DNA of 64,000 nt from an uncultured Pseudokineococcus sp. (GCF_947499845.1 NZ_CANMPM010000006.1:62001-126000); one strand, 5' to 3'; counted from the stretch's first letter, positions 50,673 to 59,967 are shown. Program-made: numbers and translations. The notes: generated by a model from the letters alone, not told the origin.

Positions 50673-51539
50673 TCAGCGCTCGGCGCCGGCCGCTCCGGCC
50701 CCCGCGGTCGAGGTCCCGCCCAGGAGCCGGCGCCGGAGGCTCCGCCCGGAGGCGCCGGTGGAGCTTCCTCGCCGCTCGAGGTGGACCGCGAGGCGGCCGA
50801 GCAGGAAGTTGACGGTGATGTACAGGGCCGCGGCGACCACGAACATGGGCAGCCGGGCGTCGCTGCCGAAGAACTCCGCCATCAGGCGGGAGTGCCGCAG
50901 CAGCTCCGCGTAGCCGACGATGTACCCGAGCGAGGTGTCCTTCAGCAGGACGACGAACTGGCTGACGAGGGTCGGGAGCATCGTCCGCACCGCCTGCGGC
51001 AGCAGGACGACGCTGAGGACCTGGAACCGGCTCATGCCGATGGCCTCCGCCGCCTCGCCCTGGCCGCGGGGGAGTCCCGCGATGCCCGCGCGCAGGACCT
51101 CGGCGATGACGGCCGCGTTGTAGACGACGAGCCCGAACACGACGCCCTGGAAGATGGACAGGCCGAGAGCGATGACGCCGAGGAACATGAGGAGGACGAC
51201 CGGCAGGCCCCGGAAGACCTCGACGACCGCGGCGGCCAGCCAGCGCACGGGGGACAGCGAGGAGCGGCGCAGGACCGCGAGGACGAAGCCCAGCGCGGCG
51301 GCCAGGACGGCCGCCAGCGCGGCCGCGCGGAGCGTGGCGAGCAGGCCCTCGAGGAGGAACGTCCACACGTCCGGGTCCGCCAGCGGGCTCCACGCCTCCG
51401 GGGCGAGCGCCCCCTGCGAGGCGAGCCGGGCGAGCGCGGCGGCCACGAGGCCCACGACGACGACGGCGCCGACCGCCGACCACACCCGCGACCGGCGCCG
51501 GGCCGCGGGCCCCGGGACGTCGTACAGGACGGAGGTCAT
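50673..51539 (-). CDS. gluD: Glutamate/polar amino-acid ABC transporter permease (second subunit)
   Basis: A 288-residue permease of the HisM/GluD type. A first helix near residues 19-40 is followed by a five-helix core; the EAA coupling loop is EAAEAIGMSRFQVLSVVLLP. It has a variable C-terminal tail ending SLRRRLLGG and Gly/Ala residues. It would pair with GluC to form the membrane channel. Overlap with gluC is ATGA. It is the last gene of gluABCD. Confidence 0.9.
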   Translation of the reverse strand: MTSVLYDVPGPAARRRSRVWSAVGAVVVVGLVAAALARLASQGALAPEAWSPLADPDVWTFLLEGLLATLRAAALAAVLAAALGFVLAVLRRSSLSPVRWLAAAVVEVFRGLPVVLLMFLGVIALGLSIFQGVVFGLVVYNAAVIAEVLRAGIAGLPRGQGEAAEAIGMSRFQVLSVVLLPQAVRTMLPTLVSQFVVLLKDTSLGYIVGYAELLRHSRLMAEFFGSDARLPMFVVAAALYITVNFLLGRLAVHLERRGSSTGASGRSLRRRLLGGTSTAGAGAAGAER

Positions 51540-52186
51540 CGCAGCACCGCCACCTTGCGCTCGAGGACGCCGACGAGCTGGCCGGCCGGGATGGTGATGA
51601 CGAGGTACGCCAGGGCCACGCCGGCCAGGAGCCAGTAGATGTCGGCGGGGTAGTCGTTGGGCAGGCGTCGGGCCACCCCGAACAGCTCGAAGACGTAGAA
51701 GCCGCCTCCGGCCACGGAGGAGTTCTTCGTCAGCGCGATGAAGACGTTGACCAGCGGGGGCAGGACGCCGCGGACGGACTGCGGCAGGACCACCGTGGTG
51801 AGCGTCTGGCCGAAGGTCATGCCGAGGGAGCGGGCCGCCTCGGCCTGGCCGACGGGGATCGCGTTGACCCCGGAGCGGATGACCTCGCAGACGAAGGGCG
51901 AGGTGTACAGCGACAGGGCGAGGACGGCCCCCGGGAGCGGGTCGAGGCCCAGCAGCACCAGCGGCATGACGAAGGTGACGCCGTAGAAGACGACCGTCAG
52001 CGGCGTGTTGCGCACCAGCTCGACGTAGGTGGTGCCGAAGGCGCGCAGGACGGGGGTGGGGCTGACGCGGCAGGCGGCGAGGACCGTCCCGAGCACGAGG
52101 GACACGAGGGCGGACGCGAGGGTCAGACCCAGGGTCGTGCGGAAGCCCTGCCAGTACAGCGGGAGGTTCTCCAGGACGGCGTCCAC
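51536..52186 (-). CDS. gluC: Glutamate/polar amino-acid ABC transporter permease (first subunit)
   Basis: A 216-residue permease with five hydrophobic helices and the EAA loop EAARSLGMTFGQTLTTVVLP that contacts the ATPase. ELVRNTPLTVVFYG near the first half is typical of amino-acid permeases. It lies 74 bases downstream of gluB, across a strong hairpin, and overlaps gluD by ATGA. Confidence 0.9.
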   Translation of the reverse strand: MDAVLENLPLYWQGFRTTLGLTLASALVSLVLGTVLAACRVSPTPVLRAFGTTYVELVRNTPLTVVFYGVTFVMPLVLLGLDPLPGAVLALSLYTSPFVCEVIRSGVNAIPVGQAEAARSLGMTFGQTLTTVVLPQSVRGVLPPLVNVFIALTKNSSVAGGGFYVFELFGVARRLPNDYPADIYWLLAGVALAYLVITIPAGQLVGVLERKVAVLR

Positions 52187-52210
52187 GCGACCCCTCTCTC
52201 GGGTCCGGAC

Positions 52211-52249
52211 GGGTGTCGACCGCCGGCGCCTGGCCGGCGGTCGACACCC
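52211..52249 (-). terminator. Intra-operon hairpin between gluB and gluC
   Basis: A perfect 17-bp stem (GGGTGTCGACCGCCGGC and its complement) with a 5-base loop, filling the gluB-gluC gap. It probably terminates part of the transcripts or protects gluB mRNA, so the binding protein outnumbers the permeases. Confidence 0.75.
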
Positions 52250-52260
52250 CGTTCAGCGGG

Positions 52261-53139
52261 TCAGTAGCGGTCGACGGCCGGCGGCTCGGGCGTCTCGAGG
52301 ACGGAGCCGGCGGTGGACTCCCAGGCGGCCTCCCAGGTGCCGTCCTCGTAGCTCTCCTCGAGCGTGTCGTTGATGAAGTCGCGGAAGGCGTCGTCGCCCT
52401 TCTCCAGGCCGATGCCGTACGGCTCCTCGGTGAACTGCTCGCCGACCAGCTCGAACTCGCCGGGGTTCTGGTCGACGTAGCCCGACAGGATGACGTTGTC
52501 GGTCGTCAGGGCGGCGACGTCGCCGCTGCGCAGCGGGTCGAGGCAGTCGGAGTAGGCGGCGACGCCGGGCAGCAGCTCGGCCTCGGGGTAGTTCTCGGCG
52601 ATGTTCTGGTACGGCGTCGAGCCGTCGGTCGTGCACACGACCTTCCCGGCCAGGTCCTCGGGACCCTCGATGCCCTCCGGGTTGCCCTCGACGACCATGA
52701 TCTGCTGGCCCGCCTCGTAGTAGGGGCCGGCGAAGTCGACGACCTCCTTGCGCTCGTCGTTGATCGTGTACGTCGCGATGACGAGGTCGACCTGGCCCTC
52801 CTGGAGGAAGGGCTCGCGGTTCGCCGAGACCGTCTCGACCCAGGTGATGTCCTCCGGGGCGATGCCCAGGGCGCCGGCGACGATCTTGCCGATCTCGACG
52901 TCGAAGCCCTCGGGGTCGCCGCTGGGCGCCTGCAGGCCGAAGAGCGGCTGGTCGAACTTCGTCCCGATCGTGATGGTCCCGGCCTCGGCCAGCTCGGCCA
53001 TGGTGGTGCCGGCCTCGAACTCGGGGGAGTCGGCGACGGTCGGCTCGGCGTCCGAGCCGCCGTCACCGCCGCACGCGGTGAGTGTGAGGGCCGCCGCGGC
53101 GACGACCGAGACGGCGAGGGTGGATCGGCGGGACGTCAT
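52261..53139 (-). CDS. gluB: Glutamate/amino-acid ABC transporter substrate-binding lipoprotein
   Basis: A 292-residue binding protein. The signal peptide ends in the lipobox LTAC with C23 as the lipidated cysteine. The SBP_bac_3 fold starts at ITIGTKFDQPLFGLQ; LVIATYTINDERKEVVDFAGPYY and GIGLEKGDDAFRDFIND are diagnostic. The presence of QPLFG and AGPYYEAGQQI fits glutamate/aspartate binders such as GluB, but ligand identity is inferred. It is 42 bases downstream of gluA. Confidence 0.9.
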   Translation of the reverse strand: MTSRRSTLAVSVVAAAALTLTACGGDGGSDAEPTVADSPEFEAGTTMAELAEAGTITIGTKFDQPLFGLQAPSGDPEGFDVEIGKIVAGALGIAPEDITWVETVSANREPFLQEGQVDLVIATYTINDERKEVVDFAGPYYEAGQQIMVVEGNPEGIEGPEDLAGKVVCTTDGSTPYQNIAENYPEAELLPGVAAYSDCLDPLRSGDVAALTTDNVILSGYVDQNPGEFELVGEQFTEEPYGIGLEKGDDAFRDFINDTLEESYEDGTWEAAWESTAGSVLETPEPPAVDRY

Positions 53140-53181
53140 GGCAGGGGCTCCTTCGGGGGACGTGCTCGTCGGGGTGGGTCG

Positions 53182-53952
53182 TCAGTGGCTCAGGATCTTG
53201 GAGAGGAAGTCCTTCGCCCTCTCCGTCCGGGGAGCGGTGAAGAACTGCTCGGGCTCCGCCTGCTCGACGATCTCGCCGTCGGCCATGAACATGACCCGGT
53301 CCGCGGCGCGCCGGGCGAAACCCATCTCGTGGGTCACCACGACCATCGTCATGCCGCTCGTCGCGAGGTCGGTCATGACCTCGAGCACCTCGTTGATCAT
53401 CTCCGGGTCGAGGGCCGAGGTGGGCTCGTCGAAGAGCATGACCTTCGGCTCCATGGCGAGCGCCCGCGCGATGGCCACCCGCTGCTGCTGGCCGCCCGAC
53501 AGCTGGGCCGGGAACTTGGCCGCCTGGTGGGCCACGCCGACGCGCTCCAGCAGCTCCATGGCGCGCGAGCGGGCCTCGGCCCGCCCGACCCCGCGCACGC
53601 GCACCGGGCCGAGGGTGACGTTCTCGAGCACCGTCTTGTGCGCGAAGAGGTTGAAGGCCTGGAAGACCATGCCGACGTCGGCGCGCAGCCGCGCGAGGGC
53701 CTTGCCCTCCTGGGGCAGGGCGCGGCCGTCGATCTCGATCGTCCCGGAGTCGATCGTCTCCAGGCGGTTGATGGTGCGGCACAGGGTCGACTTGCCGGAC
53801 CCTGACGGTCCGATGACGACCACGACCTCGCCGCGGCCCACCGCGAGGTCGACGTCCTTGAGCACGTGCAGGTCGCCGAAGTGCTTGTCCACGTGCGACA
53901 GCACGACGAGCGGCTCCCGGCCGTCCCCGCTGCGCTCCTGGCTGGTGGTCAC
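53182..53952 (-). CDS. gluA: Amino-acid ABC transporter ATP-binding protein
   Basis: A 256-residue ABC ATPase. Walker A is GPSGSGKST, the Q-loop is VFQAFNLF, the signature is [15 protein letters not shown], Walker B is [14 protein letters not shown] and the H-loop is VVTHEMGFA. It energises uptake of polar amino acids, probably glutamate, with GluBCD. GTG 53952 is supported by a TAGGTT hexamer 7 bases upstream, implying a leaderless mRNA. It is first in the operon and divergent from miaB. Confidence 0.93.
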   Translation of the reverse strand: MTTSQERSGDGREPLVVLSHVDKHFGDLHVLKDVDLAVGRGEVVVVIGPSGSGKSTLCRTINRLETIDSGTIEIDGRALPQEGKALARLRADVGMVFQAFNLFAHKTVLENVTLGPVRVRGVGRAEARSRAMELLERVGVAHQAAKFPAQLSGGQQQRVAIARALAMEPKVMLFDEPTSALDPEMINEVLEVMTDLATSGMTMVVVTHEMGFARRAADRVMFMADGEIVEQAEPEQFFTAPRTERAKDFLSKILSH

Positions 53953-53959
53953 GCGGCGC

Positions 53960-53965
53960 AACCTA
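53960..53965 (-). promoter_or_regulatory. -10 element TAGGTT of gluABCD (leaderless)
   Basis: TAGGTT on the minus strand ends 7 bases before GTG 53952. Confidence 0.55.
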
Positions 53966-54086
53966 ACCGCGCCGCCCCGCGCCGTGGGGACGTCGCCGGA
54001 CCGTGACGGCATCGTGACCGCGGGGCCGTCGGCCCGGTCCCCGGCCGGGCCGCGGGCGGCGTCCGTGGTGGTGCCCCGCGCGGACG

Positions 54087-54092
54087 TACCCT
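54087..54092 (+). promoter_or_regulatory. -10 element TACCCT of miaB
   Basis: TACCCT ends 9 bases before ATG 54102, so the mRNA would be leaderless or carry only a few leader bases. Confidence 0.5.
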
Positions 54093-54101
54093 GGCCGCGC
54101 C

Positions 54102-55682
54102 ATGACTGCCACCGCTGACGCCCCCACCACGGCCCCCGCGACGGAGCCCCAGGCCGCCCCGGTGCGCACCTACGCGGTGCGGACCTTCGGCTGCCAGATG
54201 AACGTCCACGACTCCGAGCGCCTCTCCGGCTCGCTCGAGGCGGCCGGGTACGCCCCGCTCGCGGCGGGGGAGCGGCCGGAGACGGCCGACGTCGTCGTCT
54301 TCAACACGTGCGCGGTGCGCGAGAACGCCGACAACAAGCTCTACGGCAACCTCGGCCAGCTCGCGCCGGTGAAGGCGCAGCGGCCCGGCATGCAGATCGC
54401 GGTCGGCGGGTGCCTGGCGCAGAAGGACCGCTCGACGATCGTCGAGAGGGCGCCCTGGGTCGACGTCGTCTTCGGCACCCACAACATCGGGTCGCTGCCG
54501 GCGCTGCTCGAGCGGTCGGCGCACAACCGCCGCGCCGAGGTGGAGATCCTCGAGTCGCTCGAGACCTTCCCCTCCACGCTGCCCACCAAGCGCGACTCCG
54601 CGGCCTCGGGCTGGGTGTCCATCAGCGTCGGCTGCACGAACACCTGCACCTTCTGCATCGTCCCGGCGCTGCGCGGCACCGAGAAGGACCGGCGCCCCGG
54701 CGACGTCCTCGCCGAGGTGCGGGCGCTCGTCGACGACGGCGCCGTCGAGGTCACCCTCCTCGGCCAGAACGTCAACACCTACGGCATCGAGCTGGGCGAC
54801 CGCGGCGCCTTCGCCAAGCTGCTGCGCGCCTGCGGGCAGGTCGACGGCCTCGAGCGCGTGCGCTTCACGAGCCCGCACCCGGCGTCCTTCACGGACGACG
54901 TCATCGCCGCCATGGCCGAGACGCCGAACGTCATGCCCCAGCTGCACATGCCGCTGCAGTCGGGCTCGGACCGGGTGCTGCGCGCGATGCGCCGCTCCTA
55001 CCGCAGCACCCGCTTCCTCGGGATCCTCGAGCGCGTGCGCGCCGCCATCCCCGACGCCGCCATCTCGACCGACCTCATCGTCGGCTTCCCGGGGGAGACG
55101 GAGGACGACTTCCGGGCCACCCTCGACGTCGTCGCGGCGTCCCGCTTCGCGCAGGCCTTCACGTTCCAGTACTCCCCGCGCCCGGGCACCCCGGCGGCGA
55201 CGATGGCCGACCAGGTGCCCAAGGCCGTCGTCCAGGAGCGCTTCGAGCGCCTCGTGGCGCTGCAGGAGCAGATCAGCTGGGACGAGGGGAAGGCCCAGGT
55301 GGGCCGCGAGGTCGAGGTCATGGTCTCGGTCGGCGAGGGCCGCAAGGACGACGCCACGTCCCGCATCTCGGGCCGGGCGCCCGACAACCGGCTCGTGCAC
55401 GTCGCGCTGCCCGAGGGCGCCGAGGTGCCGCGACCGGGCGACATGGTGACCACGCGGATCACCTACGCCGCGCCGCACCACCTCGTCGCCGACCCCGCCG
55501 TCGGCGTCGGGCCGGAGCTGGTCGCCCAGGGCGCCCCCGCCGTGCACCGCCTGCGGCGCACCCGGGCCGGCGACGCGTGGGACCGCCGCCAGGCCGCCTC
55601 CTGCGGCGTGCCGGCGCCCGCGGGGGAGCCCCGGCCCGCCGGCGCGCCCGTCGCCCTCGGCCTGCCCGGCCTGCGCCGCTGA
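54102..55682 (+). CDS. miaB: tRNA-2-methylthio-N6-dimethylallyladenosine synthase MiaB
   Basis: A 526-residue radical-SAM methylthiotransferase. UPF0004 cysteines are in [22 protein letters not shown] and VGGCLAQKD; the radical-SAM cluster is CTNTCTFC; the TRAM domain ends near residue 460. It adds the methylthio group to i6A37 of tRNAs reading UNN codons, after MiaA. The last about 65 residues (from about 460) are a Pro/Ala/Arg-rich tail beyond the usual family end. Confidence 0.95.
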   Translation: MTATADAPTTAPATEPQAAPVRTYAVRTFGCQMNVHDSERLSGSLEAAGYAPLAAGERPETADVVVFNTCAVRENADNKLYGNLGQLAPVKAQRPGMQIAVGGCLAQKDRSTIVERAPWVDVVFGTHNIGSLPALLERSAHNRRAEVEILESLETFPSTLPTKRDSAASGWVSISVGCTNTCTFCIVPALRGTEKDRRPGDVLAEVRALVDDGAVEVTLLGQNVNTYGIELGDRGAFAKLLRACGQVDGLERVRFTSPHPASFTDDVIAAMAETPNVMPQLHMPLQSGSDRVLRAMRRSYRSTRFLGILERVRAAIPDAAISTDLIVGFPGETEDDFRATLDVVAASRFAQAFTFQYSPRPGTPAATMADQVPKAVVQERFERLVALQEQISWDEGKAQVGREVEVMVSVGEGRKDDATSRISGRAPDNRLVHVALPEGAEVPRPGDMVTTRITYAAPHHLVADPAVGVGPELVAQGAPAVHRLRRTRAGDAWDRRQAASCGVPAPAGEPRPAGAPVALGLPGLRR

Positions 55683-55712
55683 CCCTGCCGACCCCCCGCG
55701 GGGGGCGGCCGC

Positions 55713-56489
55713 TCAGCCCGCGGTGATCCAGAGCCGGACGGCGAGCCCCAGCCCGGCGACGCCGATGACGGCCCGCAGCACGCCCTGGGGGAGGCGGCGG
55801 GCCACGATCGGCCCCAGCCAGCCGCCGACGAGGATCCCCACGGCGAGCGGGAGGGCGGCCAGGAGGTCGACCTCGCCGAGCACGAGGAAGAGCGCCGCGG
55901 CGACGAGGTTGCTCACCATGAGCAGGATGTTCTTCAGCGCCACGAGCCGCTGGAGCGTCGTGTCGAGGACGAAGCCGAGCAGCACGGGCACGAGCACCCC
56001 GGCGGCGGCGCCGAAGTAGCCCCCGTAGACCGCGACGAGGAACAGGCCCACGAGGGCCGGCCACGACTCGCGGACGTCGTCGCCCGGCTCGTCGACGGGA
56101 GCGGCCTCCCGGCGCAGGAGCCGGCGCAGGCGCGGCTGGGCCAGCATGAGGGCCGAGGCGCCGCCGACGAGGAACGGGACGACCCGTTCGAACACCTCCC
56201 CGGGCGTCGTCACGAGGAGGACGGCGCCGGCGAGGCCACCGACGGCGAAGACGGGCGCCAGGCGCACGAGGCGGGCCCGCTGACCCGCGAGCTCGGGGCG
56301 GCTGCTGGCCGCGGACCCGACGCCCGAGGCGACGAGGGCGACGGTGTTGGTGACGTTGGCGGTCACCGGCGGCAGCCCGGCCGCGAGGAGCGCGGGGTAG
56401 GTCACGAGCGAGGCCAGGCCGACGACCGAGCCGACGAGCCCCCCGCCGACGCCCGCGAGGACCAGCAGGGCGACCTCCAGCGGGCTCAT
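55713..56489 (-). CDS. TSUP (TauE/SafE) family permease
   Basis: A 258-residue membrane protein with the two-repeat TSUP layout. The first repeat has [20 protein letters not shown] and NVTNTVALV; the second has [19 protein letters not shown] and [10 protein letters not shown]. Members export or import sulfonates, sulfite, sulfoacetate or related anions; substrate is not predictable here. ATG 56489 gives a full first helix; an upstream start near 56543 would add a soluble tail. It converges with miaB and is divergent from miaA. Confidence 0.87.
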   Translation of the reverse strand: MSPLEVALLVLAGVGGGLVGSVVGLASLVTYPALLAAGLPPVTANVTNTVALVASGVGSAASSRPELAGQRARLVRLAPVFAVGGLAGAVLLVTTPGEVFERVVPFLVGGASALMLAQPRLRRLLRREAAPVDEPGDDVRESWPALVGLFLVAVYGGYFGAAAGVLVPVLLGFVLDTTLQRLVALKNILLMVSNLVAAALFLVLGEVDLLAALPLAVGILVGGWLGPIVARRLPQGVLRAVIGVAGLGLAVRLWITAG

Positions 56490-56629
56490 CACCGTCGATC
56501 CAACCACCGCGCCGGCGTCCGCCCGTGCCGACGTCGCCCGCACGGCGGCCCGGCCGTCGGTCCGCGCGAGGCTCTGACGCCGGGTCCGCGGCCCGGCGGG
56601 CGGACCCGCCTGTGGCAGGGTCTGCGGGC

Positions 56630-57652
56630 GTGGAGGGACCGGTCGCGCAGGACGTCCGCCCCCGGCCGGGGGCGGACGAGCAGCCGCCGCTCGTCGCCGT
56701 CGTCGGCCCGACCGCCACGGGCAAGTCCGACCTCGGCGTCGCCCTGGCGCTGGCGCTCGGCGGCGAGGTCGTCAACGCCGACGCCTCCCAGCTCTACCGC
56801 GGCATGGACGTCGGCACGGCCAAGCTTCCCGTCGCCGAGCGCCGCGGCGTCCCGCACCACCAGCTCGACGTCCTCGACGTGCGCGAGGAGGCGAGCGTCG
56901 CGGCCTACCAGCGGGCCGCCCGCGCCGCCGTCGCCGACGTCCGCGCCCGCGGCCTCGTCCCCGTCCTCGTCGGCGGGAGCGGCCTCTACGTGCGGGCCGT
57001 CCTCGACGCGCTCGAGTTCCCCGGCACCGACGCGGACGTGCGGGCGCGCTGGCAGGCCGAGGCGGACCGGCTCGGCGCCCCCGCGCTGCACGCCCGGCTG
57101 GCCGAGCTCGACCCGGCGGCCGCGGCCGCCGTCCTGCCCACCAACGAGCGCCGCGTCGTCCGCGCCCTGGAGGCCATCGAGGTCAGCGGGCGGCCCTTCA
57201 GCGCGACGATGCCGCGCTACGAGCACCCGCCCGCGCTCGCGCCGGTCGTCCAGGTCGGCCTGCGCCTGCCGCGCCCGGAGCTCGACGACCGCGTGGCCCG
57301 GCGCGTGCGGGCCATGGCCGACGCCGGCCTCGTGGAGGAGGTGCGGCGGCTCGTGGACGCGGGGCTGCGCGAGGGCCGCACGGCCCCGCGGGCGCTCGGG
57401 TACGCCCAGGTCCTCGACCACCTCGACGGCAGCTGCTCGCTCGAGGAGGCCCTCGCCGCGACGACGGCGGCCACGCGGCGCTTCGCCCGGCGCCAGGAGA
57501 GCTGGTTCCGCCGCGACCCGCGCGTGCGGTGGCTGGACCTCGTCGACGACGCCGACGACCTCCTGCGACGGGCCCTCGCCGAGGTCGCCCGTGCCCCCGC
57601 GCCCGTCGACGTCCCCGTCGACGCGAGGGCCGCACCGCTGCCCGGTGCGTAG
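56630..57652 (+). CDS. miaA: tRNA dimethylallyltransferase
   Basis: A 340-residue enzyme that adds dimethylallyl to A37 of tRNAs, the step before MiaB. The P-loop is [11 protein letters not shown], followed by [17 protein letters not shown], the [12 protein letters not shown] motif and the tRNA-binding [13 protein letters not shown] segment near the C-terminus. GTG 56630 lacks a strong ribosome-binding site but gives the correct length. Its TAG stop is the first half of the dapF -10 element, 9 bases before the dapF start. Confidence 0.94.
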   Translation: MEGPVAQDVRPRPGADEQPPLVAVVGPTATGKSDLGVALALALGGEVVNADASQLYRGMDVGTAKLPVAERRGVPHHQLDVLDVREEASVAAYQRAARAAVADVRARGLVPVLVGGSGLYVRAVLDALEFPGTDADVRARWQAEADRLGAPALHARLAELDPAAAAAVLPTNERRVVRALEAIEVSGRPFSATMPRYEHPPALAPVVQVGLRLPRPELDDRVARRVRAMADAGLVEEVRRLVDAGLREGRTAPRALGYAQVLDHLDGSCSLEEALAATTAATRRFARRQESWFRRDPRVRWLDLVDDADDLLRRALAEVARAPAPVDVPVDARAAPLPGA

Positions 57653-57655
57653 CCT
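57650..57655 (+). promoter_or_regulatory. -10 element TAGCCT of dapF, overlapping the miaA stop (leaderless)
   Basis: The TAG stop of miaA is the first half of TAGCCT, which ends 6 bases before GTG 57662. Confidence 0.6.
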
Positions 57656-57661
57656 CGGCAC

Positions 57662-57736
57662 GTGACCACCGAGCCCGTGACCACCGAGCCCGTGACGACC
57701 GAGCCCGTGACCACCGAGCCCGTGACCGCCGAGCCC
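57662..57736 (+). repeat. Five 15-bp in-frame repeats at the dapF start (GTGACCACCGAGCCC)
   Basis: Units at 57662, 57677, 57692 (one change), 57707 and 57722 (one change). Each offers an in-frame GTG start codon. Confidence 0.92.
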
Positions 57737-58666
57737 GAGGCGCCGACGTCCCTCAGCGGCCTGCGCTTCACCACCGGCCACGGCACGGAGAACGACTTCG
57801 TCCTGCTCACGGACCCGGACGGGCGCCTCGCCCTCGACGACGCGGCGGTCCGCCTCCTGTGCGACCGGCGCGCCGGCGTCGGCGGCGACGGCGTCATCCG
57901 GGCCGTGCGCAGCGAGGCGCTCCCCGAGGGCGCCGCCGCGCTCGCCGAGGACCCGGGCGCCACCTGGTTCATGGACTACCGCAACGCCGACGGCAGCGCC
58001 GCGCAGATGTGCGGCAACGGCGTGCGCGTCCTCGTCGCCCACCTCCTGCGCGAGGGCCTCGTCGACCCGGCGGAGCTGGCCGACGGCCGGGCCCTCGCCG
58101 TGGGCACCCGCTCGGGCGTCAAGCGCGTCACCGCCGCCGAGGACGACGAGGGCCGCCCGGGCTGGTTCGCCGTCGACATGGGCCCCTGGACGGTGCCGGG
58201 CGGGGACGCCGCGGTCGCCGACGGCTTCGACGTCACCGTCGGCGTGCGGGGCCTGGACGGCGTCCCGCGCCCGGGCCTGTCGCTCGACCTCGGCAACCCC
58301 CACGTCGTCGTGGCGCTCACCGGCCGCGAGGAGCTCGAGGCCGCCGACCTGCTCGGGGCGCCCGTCGTCGAGCCCGCGCCGGCCGACGGCGCGAACGTCG
58401 AGCTCGTCGTCCCGCTCGACGCCCCCGCCCCCGGGGTCGGCGCCCTGCTCATGCGGGTCAGCGAGCGCGGCGTGGGCGAGACGCGCTCGTGCGGCACGGG
58501 CGCCTGCGCGGCCGCCCTGGCCGTCCGCCTGTGGGCCGGCGCGGACTCCCCGGACGTCTGGCGGGTGGCCGTGCCCGGGGGGCGGCTGCGCGTGCGGGCG
58601 CTGGAGGGCGGGCGCGTCGAGCTCGCCGGCCCGGCCGTCCTCGTCGCCGACGGCGTCCTCGCCTGA
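57662..58666 (+). CDS. dapF: Diaminopimelate epimerase
   Basis: A 334-residue epimerase that converts LL- to meso-diaminopimelate for lysine and peptidoglycan. The two catalytic cysteines are in MCGNGVRV and SCGTGACAAAL. The fold begins at LRFTTGHGTENDFVLL; the first 25 residues are VTTEP pentapeptides encoded by a 15-bp repeat, and each repeat begins with GTG. Starts at 57662, 57677, 57692, 57707 and 57722 are therefore all in frame. The leaderless -10 element favours 57662. Confidence 0.95.
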   Translation: MTTEPVTTEPVTTEPVTTEPVTAEPEAPTSLSGLRFTTGHGTENDFVLLTDPDGRLALDDAAVRLLCDRRAGVGGDGVIRAVRSEALPEGAAALAEDPGATWFMDYRNADGSAAQMCGNGVRVLVAHLLREGLVDPAELADGRALAVGTRSGVKRVTAAEDDEGRPGWFAVDMGPWTVPGGDAAVADGFDVTVGVRGLDGVPRPGLSLDLGNPHVVVALTGREELEAADLLGAPVVEPAPADGANVELVVPLDAPAPGVGALLMRVSERGVGETRSCGTGACAAALAVRLWAGADSPDVWRVAVPGGRLRVRALEGGRVELAGPAVLVADGVLA

Positions 58667-58745
58667 GTCCGCCCCCTCCGGTCGCCTCGGGGCGCCGTCG
58701 AGCACCACGTCGTCCGTCCCCGGAGCGGTCGACGGCCGGCGGTGA

Positions 58746-58782
58746 CCGGATCGTGACGACGGGATACCGGATCGTGATGACG
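58746..58782. repeat. Two 16-bp direct repeats spaced 21 bp (CCGGATCGTGAYGACG)
   Basis: Copies at 58746-58761 and 58767-58782 differ at one position. Their start-to-start distance of 21 bp is two helical turns, as expected for a regulator binding cooperatively on one DNA face. They lie between dapF and a small open frame. Confidence 0.75.
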
Positions 58783-58807
58783 TCCTGCGACCACAGGTGA
58801 CTCTCGG

Positions 58808-59119
58808 GTGATGCACTACGGGCGGCGCGATGCGCCGGAGCCGTCGGGGGGGCCGACGGCGGACCGGAGGGACGTGGTCGACGTGACGGAGCAGGGGAGC
58901 GGCGTCGTGCTCGCCGGCGCAGCGGCGGGCCGGGCCCGCGCGGCCGGCCGGGTCGTCGCCCCGGGGCCAACGACGCAGGCGGCGCGCCGCCAGCTGGTCC
59001 GCCGCGTGACGGCCGAGGTGCCGGAGCCCCGCGAGGGCGCGGACCGGGCGGCCCGCCGCGAGGCGCTCATCCACTCGCTGGAGATGTCGCGACGTCGTCG
59101 TCGCCCCGTGCGGCGCTGA
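58808..59119 (+). CDS. Small hypothetical basic protein
   Basis: Up to 103 residues between dapF and the convergent methyltransferase. The second half (QAARRQLVRRVTAEVPEPRE, then ADRAARREALIHSLEMSRRR) looks like a real helical protein with good codon bias; the first half is less convincing. Starts at GTG 58808, ATG 58811, GTG 58874 and GTG 58883 are all possible; GGAGGG lies just before 58874. I recognise no family. Translation is plausible but unproven. Confidence 0.5.
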   Translation: MMHYGRRDAPEPSGGPTADRRDVVDVTEQGSGVVLAGAAAGRARAAGRVVAPGPTTQAARRQLVRRVTAEVPEPREGADRAARREALIHSLEMSRRRRRPVRR

Positions 59120-59133
59120 GGCCGCCGCTGCGC

Positions 59134-59829
59134 TCAGGCGTCTCCGTGCGTCCCGGCCGCCCCGTCCGCCGGCCGTCGGACCCGCAGGACGCGGTAGCCC
59201 TTGGCGCTGCCGGCGCGGGTCGTCTCGAGGGGCGCCGGCAGGGCCCCGCCGAGCCAGGCCTTCAGCGAGTCGGCACCGAGGTTGCGCTGGACGACGAGGT
59301 GGGCGTCGGCCCCCGGCGCCAGGCGGGGGAGCCACCGCAGGAGCAGCGCGTGGAGGGCGTCCTTGCCGACCCGGATCGGCGGGTTGGACCACAGGCCGGC
59401 GAGGACGACGTCGTCGGGGACCTCGGAGGGGAGCACGGCGCGGACGCCGGGCAGGCCCAGCCGGTCGGCGTTCCGGCGCACGAGGTCGAGCGCCCGCTCG
59501 CTGACGTCGACGGCCCACACGATCGCGCCCGGCGCCTCGGCGGCCATGGCCAGGGCCAGCGGCCCCCACCCGCAGCCGAGGTCCAGCAGGTCCCCGCCGT
59601 CCGGGGGCGTCGGCGCCTCGCGCAGCAGGACGCGCGTGCCGAGGTCGAGCCGTCCGGCGCTGAACACGCCGGGAGCCGTCTCGACCTCGACGTCGCGCCC
59701 GCGCAGGCGCACCTCGCGGACCTCGCGCTCGTCGTCGCCGGCGGGGCGGCCGGCCAGCCGACCCGTGAAGTAGTGCTCGGCGGGCGAGGGGTCGGAGGCC
59801 GGAGGGGGGCCGGACGGGGTGCTGCTCAC
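59134..59829 (-). CDS. Class I SAM-dependent methyltransferase (RsmC-like)
   Basis: A 231-residue methyltransferase similar to the catalytic half of RsmC/RlmG. The SAM motif is DLLDLGCGWGPLALAMA, the acidic loop WAVDVSERAL, and the catalytic motif IV is WSNPPIRVGK, the NPP[FYI] type used for guanine N2 methylation of 16S rRNA. AEHYFTGRLAG near the N-terminus is typical of this actinobacterial group. GTG 59829 is favoured by a TAGCGT hexamer 8 bases upstream. It is divergent from hflX. Confidence 0.87.
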   Translation of the reverse strand: MSSTPSGPPPASDPSPAEHYFTGRLAGRPAGDDEREVREVRLRGRDVEVETAPGVFSAGRLDLGTRVLLREAPTPPDGGDLLDLGCGWGPLALAMAAEAPGAIVWAVDVSERALDLVRRNADRLGLPGVRAVLPSEVPDDVVLAGLWSNPPIRVGKDALHALLLRWLPRLAPGADAHLVVQRNLGADSLKAWLGGALPAPLETTRAGSAKGYRVLRVRRPADGAAGTHGDA

Positions 59830-59837
59830 GGCCGGTG

Positions 59838-59843
59838 ACGCTA
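59838..59843 (-). promoter_or_regulatory. -10 element TAGCGT of RsmC-like gene (leaderless)
   Basis: TAGCGT on the minus strand ends 8 bases before GTG 59829. Confidence 0.5.
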
Positions 59844-59967
59844 CTCGCGCCGCCACGGGCCCCGACGCACCGGAATCCCCTCGTCACCGCGCTCGTTGAC
59901 TGCCACAGTGGCACCGCCGCACCCGGCCCGCGACCAGCGGGCCGCCCGACCTCCACCGCAGGAGACC

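Noticed and set aside
58816-59070. Minus-strand 84-codon frame opposite the small basic protein
   Set aside because: Ser/Arg/Pro-rich with poorer codon bias than the plus-strand reading and no start signal.
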